A stretch of DNA of 64,000 bases. Origin: an uncultured Clostridia bacterium (lineage in GTDB: Bacteria > Bacillota > Clostridia > TANB77 > CAG-508). Positions 52,936 to 60,833 of this stretch are shown one piece after another (positions within the stretch are counted from its first letter, which is position 1; each line of letters begins with the position of its first letter). The DNA lies in assembly GCA_934178475.1 (NCBI GenBank), contig CAKPQH010000008.1:6372-70371 (forward strand), read 5' to 3'. The notes below the pieces were generated by a model, which was not told where the DNA came from, made no database searches, and was given only the letters and a program-made list of their open reading frames with translations. The position numbers and the translations under genes were made by a program.

Positions 52936-54219
52936 CTACTTTATATAAAGTGAGAGACGAGAGCCAAGGTTGATGTTAGTAAAGTCTGGACTGAGGTCGC
53001 TACGATAGCTAGGTGCATTGCCGCTAACGGTGGAGGTGCCACCACGATGGACTCTGCGGTAAGTGCCGTAGGCCTCTAATGTCCATTCAAAATGACATCC
53101 GTATAAATCATATACTTTATTTATTATATCATTAGGTGAATTTCCTGTTGTTAATCCTGTATTTTTCTTTGTTTTATCATATCCTGTTCCTATTGTTGTT
53201 CCTGTTTTTTGCATCCATATCATCATTGCATCATATTGACTTCCCCATATCATACTACTTTCTACACTATTTAATCCATTATCTTTTGCCATTGTTCTTT
53301 GCTTATTATATAATCCATACCATTTATTTGTATCTGCCTGTGATGCATCTGCTGTTGTCGTATTGTTATCCGTTATTGATGCATTTTTTGATACTGCTTT
53401 TCCATCTTTTATTCCTGTTTCATATCTTCCTACATAAAATCCTCCATATTTTGCTACACTCTTTACCATGTTATTATACTCTTCTTGCATATCTTTTCCA
53501 AATGCTTTTGCATCACTATAATTTCCTGCTAAATTATAATACTTTGCATCATAATCTGTTCCTACTATTGTATCTAATAATGCAGATATATCACTTGAAC
53601 TATCTGTTACTAAACTTGGTTCTCTGTATTTTGGTTTTCCTACTCCATTTGTTGAAAAATCTAATACTTTTTGGTTTGCTGTTGTTTGATTTAAATCATA
53701 TAATACGCCTTGATAATTTTCTGTTTCTCCTATTTTTCTTGCCATTGGTGCATATGTTCCAACTGTTATTGCAGTTGTTCCATCATATATTGCATTTGGT
53801 ACTGGCACCCATACAAACTCATTTCCATTTTTATCTATTACTACTAGTCCAGTATCTATTTTTTGTTCTTCTGCTACACTTGACACCTTAAATCCTCTTG
53901 GAATTATCGCCTCTTTATTTTTTGTACTTGTATTATCCACATATTTTGTCATTTTTGGTAATTCTGTTGTTAATTTAGAAACATCTGTAACAGTCTCTAT
54001 TGTTTCATACTCCATCATATTTTCCATTGCTGCAATTTGACTACTTTCTTTATCCTGTGCATTCTTTTGTGCCTCTTTTGCTGTTGTTGCTTTTTTTAGT
54101 ATCCCATCTTGACTTGATATCATACTTATTGATACTCCTGCTAGTATTAGCAATACAATTATTGTTATTACTAATGCTATCAATGTAATTCCTTGAAAAT
54201 CTTTTAATTTTCTTTTCAT
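52936..54219 (-). CDS. pilin-like protein with FGE/C-type-lectin-like variable domain (putative DGR target 1)
   Basis: 427 residues. The N-terminus QGITLIALVITIIVLLILAG is a prepilin-like helix with Ala where type IV pilins have Glu5. After a linker come VVIDKNGNEFVWVPV (about 126-140), GGFYVGRYETG and, at the end, VYDLYGC..EWTLEAY...RGG...SRLSLYIK, the pattern of formylglycine-generating-enzyme/C-type-lectin folds used by diversity-generating retroelements. The last 49 codons (52939-53085) are much richer in GC and in C/T-ending codons than the rest. A close N-terminal paralogue is at 59018-60274. Probably a surface-displayed ligand-binding protein. Confidence 0.82.
   Translation of the reverse strand: MKRKLKDFQGITLIALVITIIVLLILAGVSISMISSQDGILKKATTAKEAQKNAQDKESSQIAAMENMMEYETIETVTDVSKLTTELPKMTKYVDNTSTKNKEAIIPRGFKVSSVAEEQKIDTGLVVIDKNGNEFVWVPVPNAIYDGTTAITVGTYAPMARKIGETENYQGVLYDLNQTTANQKVLDFSTNGVGKPKYREPSLVTDSSSDISALLDTIVGTDYDAKYYNLAGNYSDAKAFGKDMQEEYNNMVKSVAKYGGFYVGRYETGIKDGKAVSKNASITDNNTTTADASQADTNKWYGLYNKQRTMAKDNGLNSVESSMIWGSQYDAMMIWMQKTGTTIGTGYDKTKKNTGLTTGNSPNDIINKVYDLYGCHFEWTLEAYGTYRRVHRGGTSTVSGNAPSYRSDLSPDFTNINLGSRLSLYIK
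52939..53085 (-). other. candidate DGR variable region 1
   Basis: My hand count for 52951-53080 gives 70 G+C in 130, against 14 in 60 for 53101-53160. Codons such as GCC TAC GGC ACT TAC CGC and ACC TCC ACC GTT AGC GGC keep C or T in third position while positions one and two vary, as expected when AAC/AAT codons of a template repeat are mutated at adenines. No template repeat or reverse transcriptase is in the window. Confidence 0.6.
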
Positions 54220-54319
54220 TTTTGGTTCCTCCCATTTTTTCTTAACTTCTGTTCTTTATTTTTCTTTTATGTTTAGTCTTTATTTTATGTATTTTTAATT
54301 TTGCTATTCTACGCTTATA

Positions 54320-54348
54320 ATTTTAAAACAGTTTGTTTTAATTGTCAA
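54320..54348 (-). promoter_or_regulatory. promoter of putative DGR target 1
   Basis: On minus: perfect TTGACA (54343-54348), 17-bp spacer, TAAAAT (54320-54325). The gene-free stretch 54220-54528 holds this promoter, WalR-like boxes and the glyS terminator; nothing else is seen in it. Confidence 0.7.
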
Positions 54349-54383
54349 TGAAACATATTTATTTTTTAAATTTGTATTTTTAT

Positions 54384-54411
54384 TGTAAATCTACTGTAAC
54401 ATTTCTGTAAT
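54384..54411. promoter_or_regulatory. triple WalR-like box
   Basis: Plus-strand TGTAAA, TGTAAC and TGTAAT separated by 5 bp each (54384-54389, 54395-54400, 54406-54411). About 35 bp upstream of the -35 of DGR target 1. Confidence 0.6.
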
Positions 54412-54460
54412 ACTCGTTGCTTTCTTGCTTTTTTTTTATTTCTTAATTATTTTATTTATA

Positions 54461-54509
54461 AAAATAAAAAATAAGACCTTTTATGGTTATTTCATAAAAA
54501 ATCTTATTT
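54461..54509 (-). terminator. terminator of glyS
   Basis: Interrupted stem: AAATAAGA/TCTTATTT plus inner TTTTATG/CATAAAA (54469-54509), then a T-rich tract on minus, 19 bases beyond the glyS stop. Confidence 0.8.
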
Positions 54510-54528
54510 TTATATTTATTATTTATAA

Positions 54529-55911
54529 TTAAAATTCTATTTTTTCATTTATATAGTTTTCAACTTCATCAATTGAAATTCTTACTTGTTCCATAGTATC
54601 TCTATCTCTTAATGTAACTGTGTTATCTTCTAAAGTATCAAAATCTACAGTTAAACAATAAGGAGTTCCAATCTCATCTTCTCTTCTATATCTCTTTCCA
54701 ATAGAACCTGCTTCATCATAATCACACATAAATTTCTTAGATAATTTTTCATATACTTCTTGTGCCTTTTCAGATAATTTCTTTGTAAGTGGAAGTACTG
54801 CAACTTTATATGGTGCTAAAGCTGGATGAAGATGTAAAACTATACGTGTATCATCTTCTGATACTTTTTCTTCATCATAACCATTACATAAGAACATTAA
54901 CATTAATCTATCAACACCAACAGATGGTTCAATAACAAATGGTACATATTTTTCTCCTGTTTCTGGATCTTGATATGTTAAATCTTGTTTTGTAGCTTCC
55001 ATATGTCTTGATAAATCATAATTTGTTCTATCAGCAATTCCCCATACTTCTCCCCAACCAAATGGGTATTTAAATTCTATATCTGTTGTAGCATTACTAT
55101 AAAAAGATAATTCTTGTTTAGAGTGATCTCTAAATCTTATTAATTCTGGATTTGCTCCTAATGATAATAAGAAGTTTCTACAATAATCTTTCCAGTATTG
55201 ATGCCATTCTAAATCAGTTCCTGGTTTACAGAAAAATTCTATTTCCATTTGTTCAAATTCTCTTGTTCTGAATATGAAGTTTCCTGGTGTTATTTCATTT
55301 CTAAAAGCTTTACCTTGTTGGCAAATACCCATTGGTAATTTTCTTCTAGTTGTTCTCATAACATTTTTAAAATTAACAAATATTCCTTGAGCTGTTTCTG
55401 GTCTTAAATATATTTCTGATTTAGCATTTTCTGTTGTTCCTTGGAACGTTTTAAACATTAAATTGAATTTTCTAATTGGTGTATAATTAAGTTTTCCACA
55501 ATTTGGACACACTATGTTATTATCATTTATATATTTAACAGTTTCTTCATCTGTCCATCCATCTGCAATTACATCTTTTCCGTTTTTTGCAGCCCATTCT
55601 TCTATTATTTTATCAGCTCTATGTCTTGTTTTACATTCTTTACAATCTATTAATGGATCAGCAAATGTACTAACATGACCTGTTGTTACCCATACTTCTG
55701 GATTCATAAGAATAGCACAATCTAAACCAACATTGTATTTATTTTCTTGTACCATTTTTTTCATCCAAACTTTCTTAACATTATTCTTTAGCTCAACTCC
55801 CAAAGGTCCATAATCCCAAGTATTTGAAAGTCCGCCATATATTTCTGAGCCTGGGTATACATATCCTCTATTTTTACATAAATTAACTATTTTGTCCATT
55901 GAATCTAACAT
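54529..55911 (-). CDS. glyS: glycyl-tRNA synthetase, alpha2 (eukaryote-like) type
   Basis: Class II synthetase of about 460 residues. NRGYVYPGSEIYGG and NTWDYGPLGVELKNN at the start, YLRPETAQGIFVNF and FRNEITPGNFIFRTREFEQMEIEFF in the core, and the anticodon-binding domain at the end. It is the single-chain dimeric enzyme, not the bacterial GlyQ/GlyS tetramer. The ATG at 55911 fits the ribosome site GAGGGG better than the one two codons upstream. No T-box leader is present; it follows uvrA on the same strand. Confidence 0.97.
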   Translation of the reverse strand: MLDSMDKIVNLCKNRGYVYPGSEIYGGLSNTWDYGPLGVELKNNVKKVWMKKMVQENKYNVGLDCAILMNPEVWVTTGHVSTFADPLIDCKECKTRHRADKIIEEWAAKNGKDVIADGWTDEETVKYINDNNIVCPNCGKLNYTPIRKFNLMFKTFQGTTENAKSEIYLRPETAQGIFVNFKNVMRTTRRKLPMGICQQGKAFRNEITPGNFIFRTREFEQMEIEFFCKPGTDLEWHQYWKDYCRNFLLSLGANPELIRFRDHSKQELSFYSNATTDIEFKYPFGWGEVWGIADRTNYDLSRHMEATKQDLTYQDPETGEKYVPFVIEPSVGVDRLMLMFLCNGYDEEKVSEDDTRIVLHLHPALAPYKVAVLPLTKKLSEKAQEVYEKLSKKFMCDYDEAGSIGKRYRREDEIGTPYCLTVDFDTLEDNTVTLRDRDTMEQVRISIDEVENYINEKIEF

Positions 55912-55983
55912 TTGCATCCCCCTCTTTTATAATTGATGTTTTTAATTCTACTATAAAACCAATTTTTTTTCAATAGAATTTTG

Positions 55984-58854
55984 CTATTTATTTAAATATT
56001 TTTCCAAAAATTTTCCTGTATAGCTTCTTTCATTTTTACAAATTTGTTCTGGAGTACCAACAGCAACTATTGTTCCTCCACCTTCTCCACCTTCTGGTCC
56101 TAAATCTATTATATAATCAGCTGTCTTTATTAGATCTAAATTATGTTCAATTACAACAATAGTATTTCCTGTATCTACAAGTCTTTGTAAAATATCTACT
56201 AATCTATGCACATCTGCTATATGAAGTCCTGTTGTTGGTTCATCTAATATATATAATGTTTTACCCGTAGCTTTTTTAGAAAGTTCTGTTGCAAGTTTAA
56301 CTCTTTGTGCTTCTCCTCCCGAAAGAGTAGTTGATGGTTGTCCAAGTTTAATATAACCTAATCCAACATCACATAAAGTTTGGATTTTATTTTTTATTTT
56401 TGGAATATTACCGAAAAAATCCAAAGCTTCCTCTACTGTCATCTCTAATACATCAGATATATTTTTTCCCTTAAATTTAACTTCTAAAGTTTCATGATTA
56501 TATCTCTTTCCATGACATACTTCACAAGGTACATATACATCTGGTAAGAAATGCATTTCTATTTTGTGTACTCCATCTCCTTGACAACTTTCACATCTTC
56601 CACCTTTAACATTAAAACTAAATCTTCCTTTATCATATCCTCTAAGTTTAGCTTCATTCGTATTTGCAAATAAATCTCTTATTTCATCAAATACTCCTGT
56701 ATATGTTGCTGGATTTGAACGAGGAGTTCTTCCTATTGGAGATTGGTCAATATTTATAATCTTGTCTATTTTGTCCAATCCTTTTATTTCTTTACATTTA
56801 CCAGGTTTTTCATTAGAACCATGAAGTTCTTTTGCCACAGTTTTGTATAATATTTCATTTATAAGTGTTGATTTTCCTGATCCTGATACTCCTGTAACAC
56901 AATTAAATACTCCTAAAGGTATACTAACATCTATATTTTGTAAATTATTTTCTTGTGCTCCTTTTATTTGTATACAATTATTTTTTATAGATTTTCTTCT
57001 TTTCTTTGGAACTTCTATTTTCTTTCTTCCACTTAAATATTGTCCTGTAATTGATTTTTCTATATTTTTAACCTCTTCTGCTGTTCCCTGTGCCATGATA
57101 TTACCGCCATGTACTCCAGCTCCAGGTCCAATATCTATTATTTGGTCAGCAGCATACATAGTATCCTCATCATGTTCAACAACAATTAAGGTATTTCCCA
57201 AATCTCTAAGTTTTTTTAGTGTTGCCAAAAGTTTATCATTATCTCTTTGATGAAGTCCAATACTTGGTTCATCTAAAATATATAGAACTCCTGTTAATCC
57301 TGAACCGATTTGAGTTGCAAGTCTTATTCTTTGTGCTTCTCCTCCTGATAAAGTTCCACTACTTCTTGAAAGTGTTAAATATTCAAGTCCAACATCAACT
57401 AAGAATTGTAATCTTTTATCTATTTCTTGCATAATCATATCTGATATTAATTTTTGAGTATTATCAAGTTCTAAGTTTCTTAAATATTCCTGCATTCTCT
57501 TTATTGACATTTCTGTTAGCTCATTTATGTTTTTATCTCCAACTTTTATTGATAATATTTCCTTTTTCAATCTTGCCCCTTTACATGTTGGACAATCCAA
57601 ATTACTCATATATAACTCATAAAAAGTTCTCATTCCTTGTGACTTTGTCTCACTATGACGTCTTTCTAAAGTTGGAATCACTCCCTCAAATGGAGACTTA
57701 AATTTTCTTGTTCCTAAACTTGATGTATATTCAAAATCAATTTCATCATTTCCAGTACCATATAAAATCTTTTCTAAAAATTCTCGTGGTAATTTTTTTA
57801 TTGGAACCTTTATATTAACTCCATAATGTTTTCCAATTGATTCAAAATACATTTTTGCCATTGTATCTCCACGTTTCATAGTACTTGCTCCAAAAGCTTT
57901 TACACCATCATATAATGTTTTATTCTTATCTGGAATAATTAAGTCTTCATCCATTTTCATTAAATATCCAATTCCCATACAATCTGGACATGCACCATAT
58001 GGATTATTAAATGAAAACATTCTTGGATTTATTTCTGGAAAACTAAATCCACAATCTGGACATGCATAATTACAACTAAATAAAACATCTTTTGTTCCAT
58101 CTTTTTGTTTGTTTCCTTCAAATTTATCTGTTGAATTTTTATCTATATTTATTACAACCATATTATTTGATTTGTTTAATGCTATTTCTATTGATTCTGT
58201 TAATCTACTTTTTATATCTTCTCTTATTACTAGTCTATCTACTATAAATTCTATAGTATGTTTTTTATTTTTATCCAAATTTGGAGCTTCTTCAATGTTA
58301 TAAACTTCGCCATCTATTCTCGCACGAACAAAACCATCTTTTTGACCTTGTTCAAGTTCTTTTCTATATTCTCCTTTTCTTCCCCTAACAATTGGTGCAA
58401 GTACTTGGATTTTTGTTTCTTCTTCTAATGTCATTATCTTATTTACTATTTGATCTAAAGATTGCTTTTCTATTTTTTTATTACAATTAGGGCAATATGG
58501 CACACCTATTCTAGCATAAAGCAAACGTATATAATCATATATCTCTGTAACTGTCCCAACTGTAGATCTAGGATTTTTAGATGTTGTCTTTTGATCTATT
58601 GAGATTGCTGGAGATAACCCCTCTATTCTCTCTACATCTGGTTTTTCCATTATTCCTAAAAATTGTCTTGCATATGAAGATAAACTTTCTACATATCTTC
58701 TTTGTCCTTCTGCATATAAAGTATCAAATGCTAAAGAAGACTTTCCAGATCCTGAAAGTCCAGTTATTACAACTAATTTATTTCTAGGTATTTCTAAATT
58801 TATATTTTTTAAATTATGCACTTTGGCACCTTTTATTAATATTTTGTCATTCAT
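55984..58854 (-). CDS. uvrA: excinuclease ABC subunit A
   Basis: About 956 residues. Two ABC ATPase modules, each with Walker A (GLSGSGKSS near 35 and GVSGSGKST near 660), signatures LSGGEAQRIRLA and LSGGEAQRVKLA, and two zinc fingers (CPNCNKK..., CPDCGFSF and CESCQGDGV, CEVCHGKR). It recognises DNA lesions for nucleotide excision repair. An in-frame GTG five codons upstream exists, but the ATG at 58854 follows GTGGGGGAA. A LexA box overlaps its promoter. uvrB and uvrC are not in the window. Confidence 0.98.
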   Translation of the reverse strand: MNDKILIKGAKVHNLKNINLEIPRNKLVVITGLSGSGKSSLAFDTLYAEGQRRYVESLSSYARQFLGIMEKPDVERIEGLSPAISIDQKTTSKNPRSTVGTVTEIYDYIRLLYARIGVPYCPNCNKKIEKQSLDQIVNKIMTLEEETKIQVLAPIVRGRKGEYRKELEQGQKDGFVRARIDGEVYNIEEAPNLDKNKKHTIEFIVDRLVIREDIKSRLTESIEIALNKSNNMVVINIDKNSTDKFEGNKQKDGTKDVLFSCNYACPDCGFSFPEINPRMFSFNNPYGACPDCMGIGYLMKMDEDLIIPDKNKTLYDGVKAFGASTMKRGDTMAKMYFESIGKHYGVNIKVPIKKLPREFLEKILYGTGNDEIDFEYTSSLGTRKFKSPFEGVIPTLERRHSETKSQGMRTFYELYMSNLDCPTCKGARLKKEILSIKVGDKNINELTEMSIKRMQEYLRNLELDNTQKLISDMIMQEIDKRLQFLVDVGLEYLTLSRSSGTLSGGEAQRIRLATQIGSGLTGVLYILDEPSIGLHQRDNDKLLATLKKLRDLGNTLIVVEHDEDTMYAADQIIDIGPGAGVHGGNIMAQGTAEEVKNIEKSITGQYLSGRKKIEVPKKRRKSIKNNCIQIKGAQENNLQNIDVSIPLGVFNCVTGVSGSGKSTLINEILYKTVAKELHGSNEKPGKCKEIKGLDKIDKIINIDQSPIGRTPRSNPATYTGVFDEIRDLFANTNEAKLRGYDKGRFSFNVKGGRCESCQGDGVHKIEMHFLPDVYVPCEVCHGKRYNHETLEVKFKGKNISDVLEMTVEEALDFFGNIPKIKNKIQTLCDVGLGYIKLGQPSTTLSGGEAQRVKLATELSKKATGKTLYILDEPTTGLHIADVHRLVDILQRLVDTGNTIVVIEHNLDLIKTADYIIDLGPEGGEGGGTIVAVGTPEQICKNERSYTGKFLEKYLNK

Positions 58855-58876
58855 CGAAAATTCCCCCACTTGCTAT

Positions 58877-58905
58877 ATTCTATCAAAATCCAAGCAATTT
58901 ATCAA
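58877..58905 (-). promoter_or_regulatory. promoter of uvrA
   Basis: On minus: TTGATA (58900-58905), 17-bp spacer, TAGAAT (58877-58882) with an upstream TG. The -35 directly abuts the LexA site. Confidence 0.8.
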
Positions 58906-58917
58906 GAACTTTTGTTC
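58906..58917. promoter_or_regulatory. LexA (SOS) operator upstream of uvrA
   Basis: GAAC-N4-GTTC (GAACTTTTGTTC), both half-sites of the Gram-positive LexA/DinR box intact, adjoining the -35. uvrA is a classic SOS gene. Confidence 0.85.
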
Positions 58918-58923
58918 AAAAAT

Positions 58924-58983
58924 GCAAAAAAATATAGTCAAAATTTTACTTATATGTTTTAACATATGAGAAAAATTTTGACT
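58924..58983 (-). terminator. terminator of putative DGR target 2
   Basis: Long hairpin with 12-bp perfect outer arms (58972-58983 and 58936-58947; AGTCAAAATTTT type) and an inner CATATG-rich stem, followed by a T-run on minus. Confidence 0.85.
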
Positions 58984-59017
58984 TGCATATATATTAATAT
59001 TTGCTCAATATTCTTTT

Positions 59018-60274
59018 CTATAAATATAAAATTGGTCTAAACCCTATACTATCTCCAGCATCTCCAGTGAAGCAATCATCACGGTAACATGTATTATATC
59101 CATCATAGTCGTAAGCCCCTCCACGTCCAACGCATGTAATAGAGCCAAAATTCTCTGTACTCCATTCTTGACAGTTACTTGCCATATCATATATATTACA
59201 TATTTTGTCTCCGCTTGCTCCTGTTGTTAGTAAAGTTTTATTTAAACTTTTCTGTATTGAATATGGCGTATTTTGATCTTCTCTATCGTCAAATGTCTGT
59301 TCAAATAATATTGCTGTATCCCATGCAAAACTATTTACTAAATCACTTTTAAACTTTTTATTTTCATACATCTTTTCTGATTTTATTTTTGAATCTGGTT
59401 CATTTATACGATTATATACTTGTTTTCCAGCTTTACATACTAAAACTCCATCATTCATGTCTTTTCTTGCTTCTATAGCATTGTTGTCTCCAGCTTCATA
59501 CCTTCCTATATAATAACCTTTATTTTCTTTAGCACTTTTTACAAATGTTGTTTCTATAGTTGTTTCTTCTACAAAATTTCGATTATTTGTAGATATCTCT
59601 TCTGTTGCTTTCGTTTTTGTTAGTTCTTCGTCTATTGTTCCATCTTCTTTAAATACATACCTTGCCAGCTCTATTTTCTTGGTATTTTCTTCTGTCTTTA
59701 CTTTATCTTCTGTTGTATATACATCTCCTACCGGTATCCATACAAATTGGTTTCCTTTTGATATATTATCATTTGCTGATACATCTTCTATTACGATTCC
59801 TTGTGTTACATTATCTGCATCCGTTGTTATTTTAAATCCTGCTGGTACTTTTATTTCATTTCCATATTTATCTACTACTGTTGATGTTTCTGTTTCACTT
59901 AATACTTTTCCTTGTGCATCTGCCATCTTCATTGCTTTGTTTTCTTCTAATTCTCCATTTTTTGTTATTGTATATTTTGTTCCATTTATTGTGATTTCTG
60001 CTGGCAAACTATCTATTGTATATCCTAATTTACCTAATTCTGTTTTTAACTCTGTTTCATCTATTGTTCCATTTTCATTAATCATAGCTCCTTGTATTGC
60101 TAACTTTACCTTTTCTTCTTCTGTTGCTTTCTTTTGAGTCTCTTTTGCTGTTGTCGCTTTCTTTAGTATTCCATCTTGGCTTGATATCATTGTTATCGAT
60201 ACTCCTGCTAATATCAGTAACACTATTATTGTTATTACCAATGCTATTAACGTTATTCCTTTTTTGTTTTTCAT
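59018..60274 (-). CDS. pilin-like protein with FGE/C-type-lectin-like domain (putative DGR target 2)
   Basis: 418 residues. N-terminus KGITLIALVITIIVLLILAG plus about 35 following residues nearly identical to the protein at 52936-54219, again with Ala at the pilin Glu5 position. The middle has GNQFVWIPVGDVY and GYYIGRYEAG, and the end IYDMASNCQEWSTEN...GRGGAYDYDG...GFRPILYL is the FGE/C-type-lectin-like fold. The C-terminal 52 codons (59021-59176) are enriched in Asp, Tyr, Gly, Cys and Thr codons ending in C/T. No LPxTG signal; anchoring would be through the helix or by pilus-like assembly. Confidence 0.8.
   Translation of the reverse strand: MKNKKGITLIALVITIIVLLILAGVSITMISSQDGILKKATTAKETQKKATEEEKVKLAIQGAMINENGTIDETELKTELGKLGYTIDSLPAEITINGTKYTITKNGELEENKAMKMADAQGKVLSETETSTVVDKYGNEIKVPAGFKITTDADNVTQGIVIEDVSANDNISKGNQFVWIPVGDVYTTEDKVKTEENTKKIELARYVFKEDGTIDEELTKTKATEEISTNNRNFVEETTIETTFVKSAKENKGYYIGRYEAGDNNAIEARKDMNDGVLVCKAGKQVYNRINEPDSKIKSEKMYENKKFKSDLVNSFAWDTAILFEQTFDDREDQNTPYSIQKSLNKTLLTTGASGDKICNIYDMASNCQEWSTENFGSITCVGRGGAYDYDGYNTCYRDDCFTGDAGDSIGFRPILYL
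59021..59176 (-). other. candidate DGR variable region 2
   Basis: Hand count for 59041-59170 gives 56 G+C in 130, above the surrounding sequence. Codon runs such as GCT TAC GAC TAT GAT and TGT TAC CGT GAT GAT TGC TTC ACT vary at positions one and two. The signal is weaker than in region 1. Confidence 0.45.
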
Positions 60275-60335
60275 TCTAATTTATCCCCCTTGTTTTTTAT
60301 CTTAAAATTATTTCCTACTATTTTAAACTTACGTA

Positions 60336-60365
60336 AAAATAAAAGAGACACTATTGGCATCTCTT
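60336..60365 (-). terminator. weak terminator after the 107-residue protein gene
   Basis: Stem AAGAGA / TCTCTT (60360-60365 and 60343-60348) followed by a T-rich tract on minus; short stem and long loop. Confidence 0.45.
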
Positions 60366-60689
60366 CTATTTCTTTAATATATCCCAAAATCCTTTGAATG
60401 AGATTTCCTGATGTAAGAATTCATTAATCTCATCTTCAACTTTTTGTTGATATGGTGTAAGTTCAATTTTTATAGGAGCTGTTAAATCAATTTCTTGGAA
60501 TAAGAAAGATTTAACTTTAGACCAGAATCCTTGTTTAACCATACTTTTTTTATCTTCAACAGGTTTAAACATTGTTCCAGCTTCTTCTTTTACTTCTCCT
60601 TCATTAAAGTTTACATCTACAAAGCCTTGGTTTCCGGCATTTTGTTCAAATTCAACTCCACCAAATACATTATTATTTTCTTCTGACAT
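60366..60689 (-). CDS. small acidic cytoplasmic protein, unknown
   Basis: 107 residues from an ATG at 60689 with AAAGGAGGAAGG before it (the open frame runs 28 codons further upstream without a ribosome site). The N-terminal half is acidic and Asn-rich, then GFWSKVKSFLFQEIDL and, near the end, FLHQEISFKGFWDILKK, which look like two related short amphipathic motifs. No signal peptide or membrane helix. Not recognised. WalR-like boxes lie about 100 bases upstream. Confidence 0.75.
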   Translation of the reverse strand: MSEENNNVFGGVEFEQNAGNQGFVDVNFNEGEVKEEAGTMFKPVEDKKSMVKQGFWSKVKSFLFQEIDLTAPIKIELTPYQQKVEDEINEFLHQEISFKGFWDILKK

Positions 60690-60792
60690 TTTTCCTTCCT
60701 CCTTTGTATTTAAATCTAAATACTTTATATTATATATACTACATTTCAATTTATTATTCAAGTATTTATTCAAAAAAATATATTTCTTTTTA

Positions 60793-60820
60793 GTTACATA
60801 TATATTACAAAATTATTACA
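60793..60820. promoter_or_regulatory. triple WalR-like box
   Basis: On minus: TGTAAT, TGTAAT and TGTAAC with 5-bp spacers (60815-60820, 60804-60809, 60793-60798). Upstream of the 107-residue protein gene; a plausible -35 TTGAAT lies at 60746-60751 with TATATA 17 bp on. Confidence 0.55.
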
Positions 60821-60833
60821 TATCTTCTTCTTA

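Noticed and set aside
53136..53891. Long plus-strand Leu/His-rich open frame opposite the first putative DGR target
   Set aside because: It is antisense to a well-supported gene, has low-complexity Leu-rich sequence caused by AT-rich complement, and no ribosome site.
55918..55983. T-box leader for glyS
   Set aside because: Only 66 bases separate uvrA and glyS, and no T-box core (GGGTGG-type) or specifier stem is visible.
52100..60300. Template repeat or reverse transcriptase for the putative DGR targets
   Set aside because: No reverse transcriptase motif and no adenine-rich copy of either variable region was found in the window.
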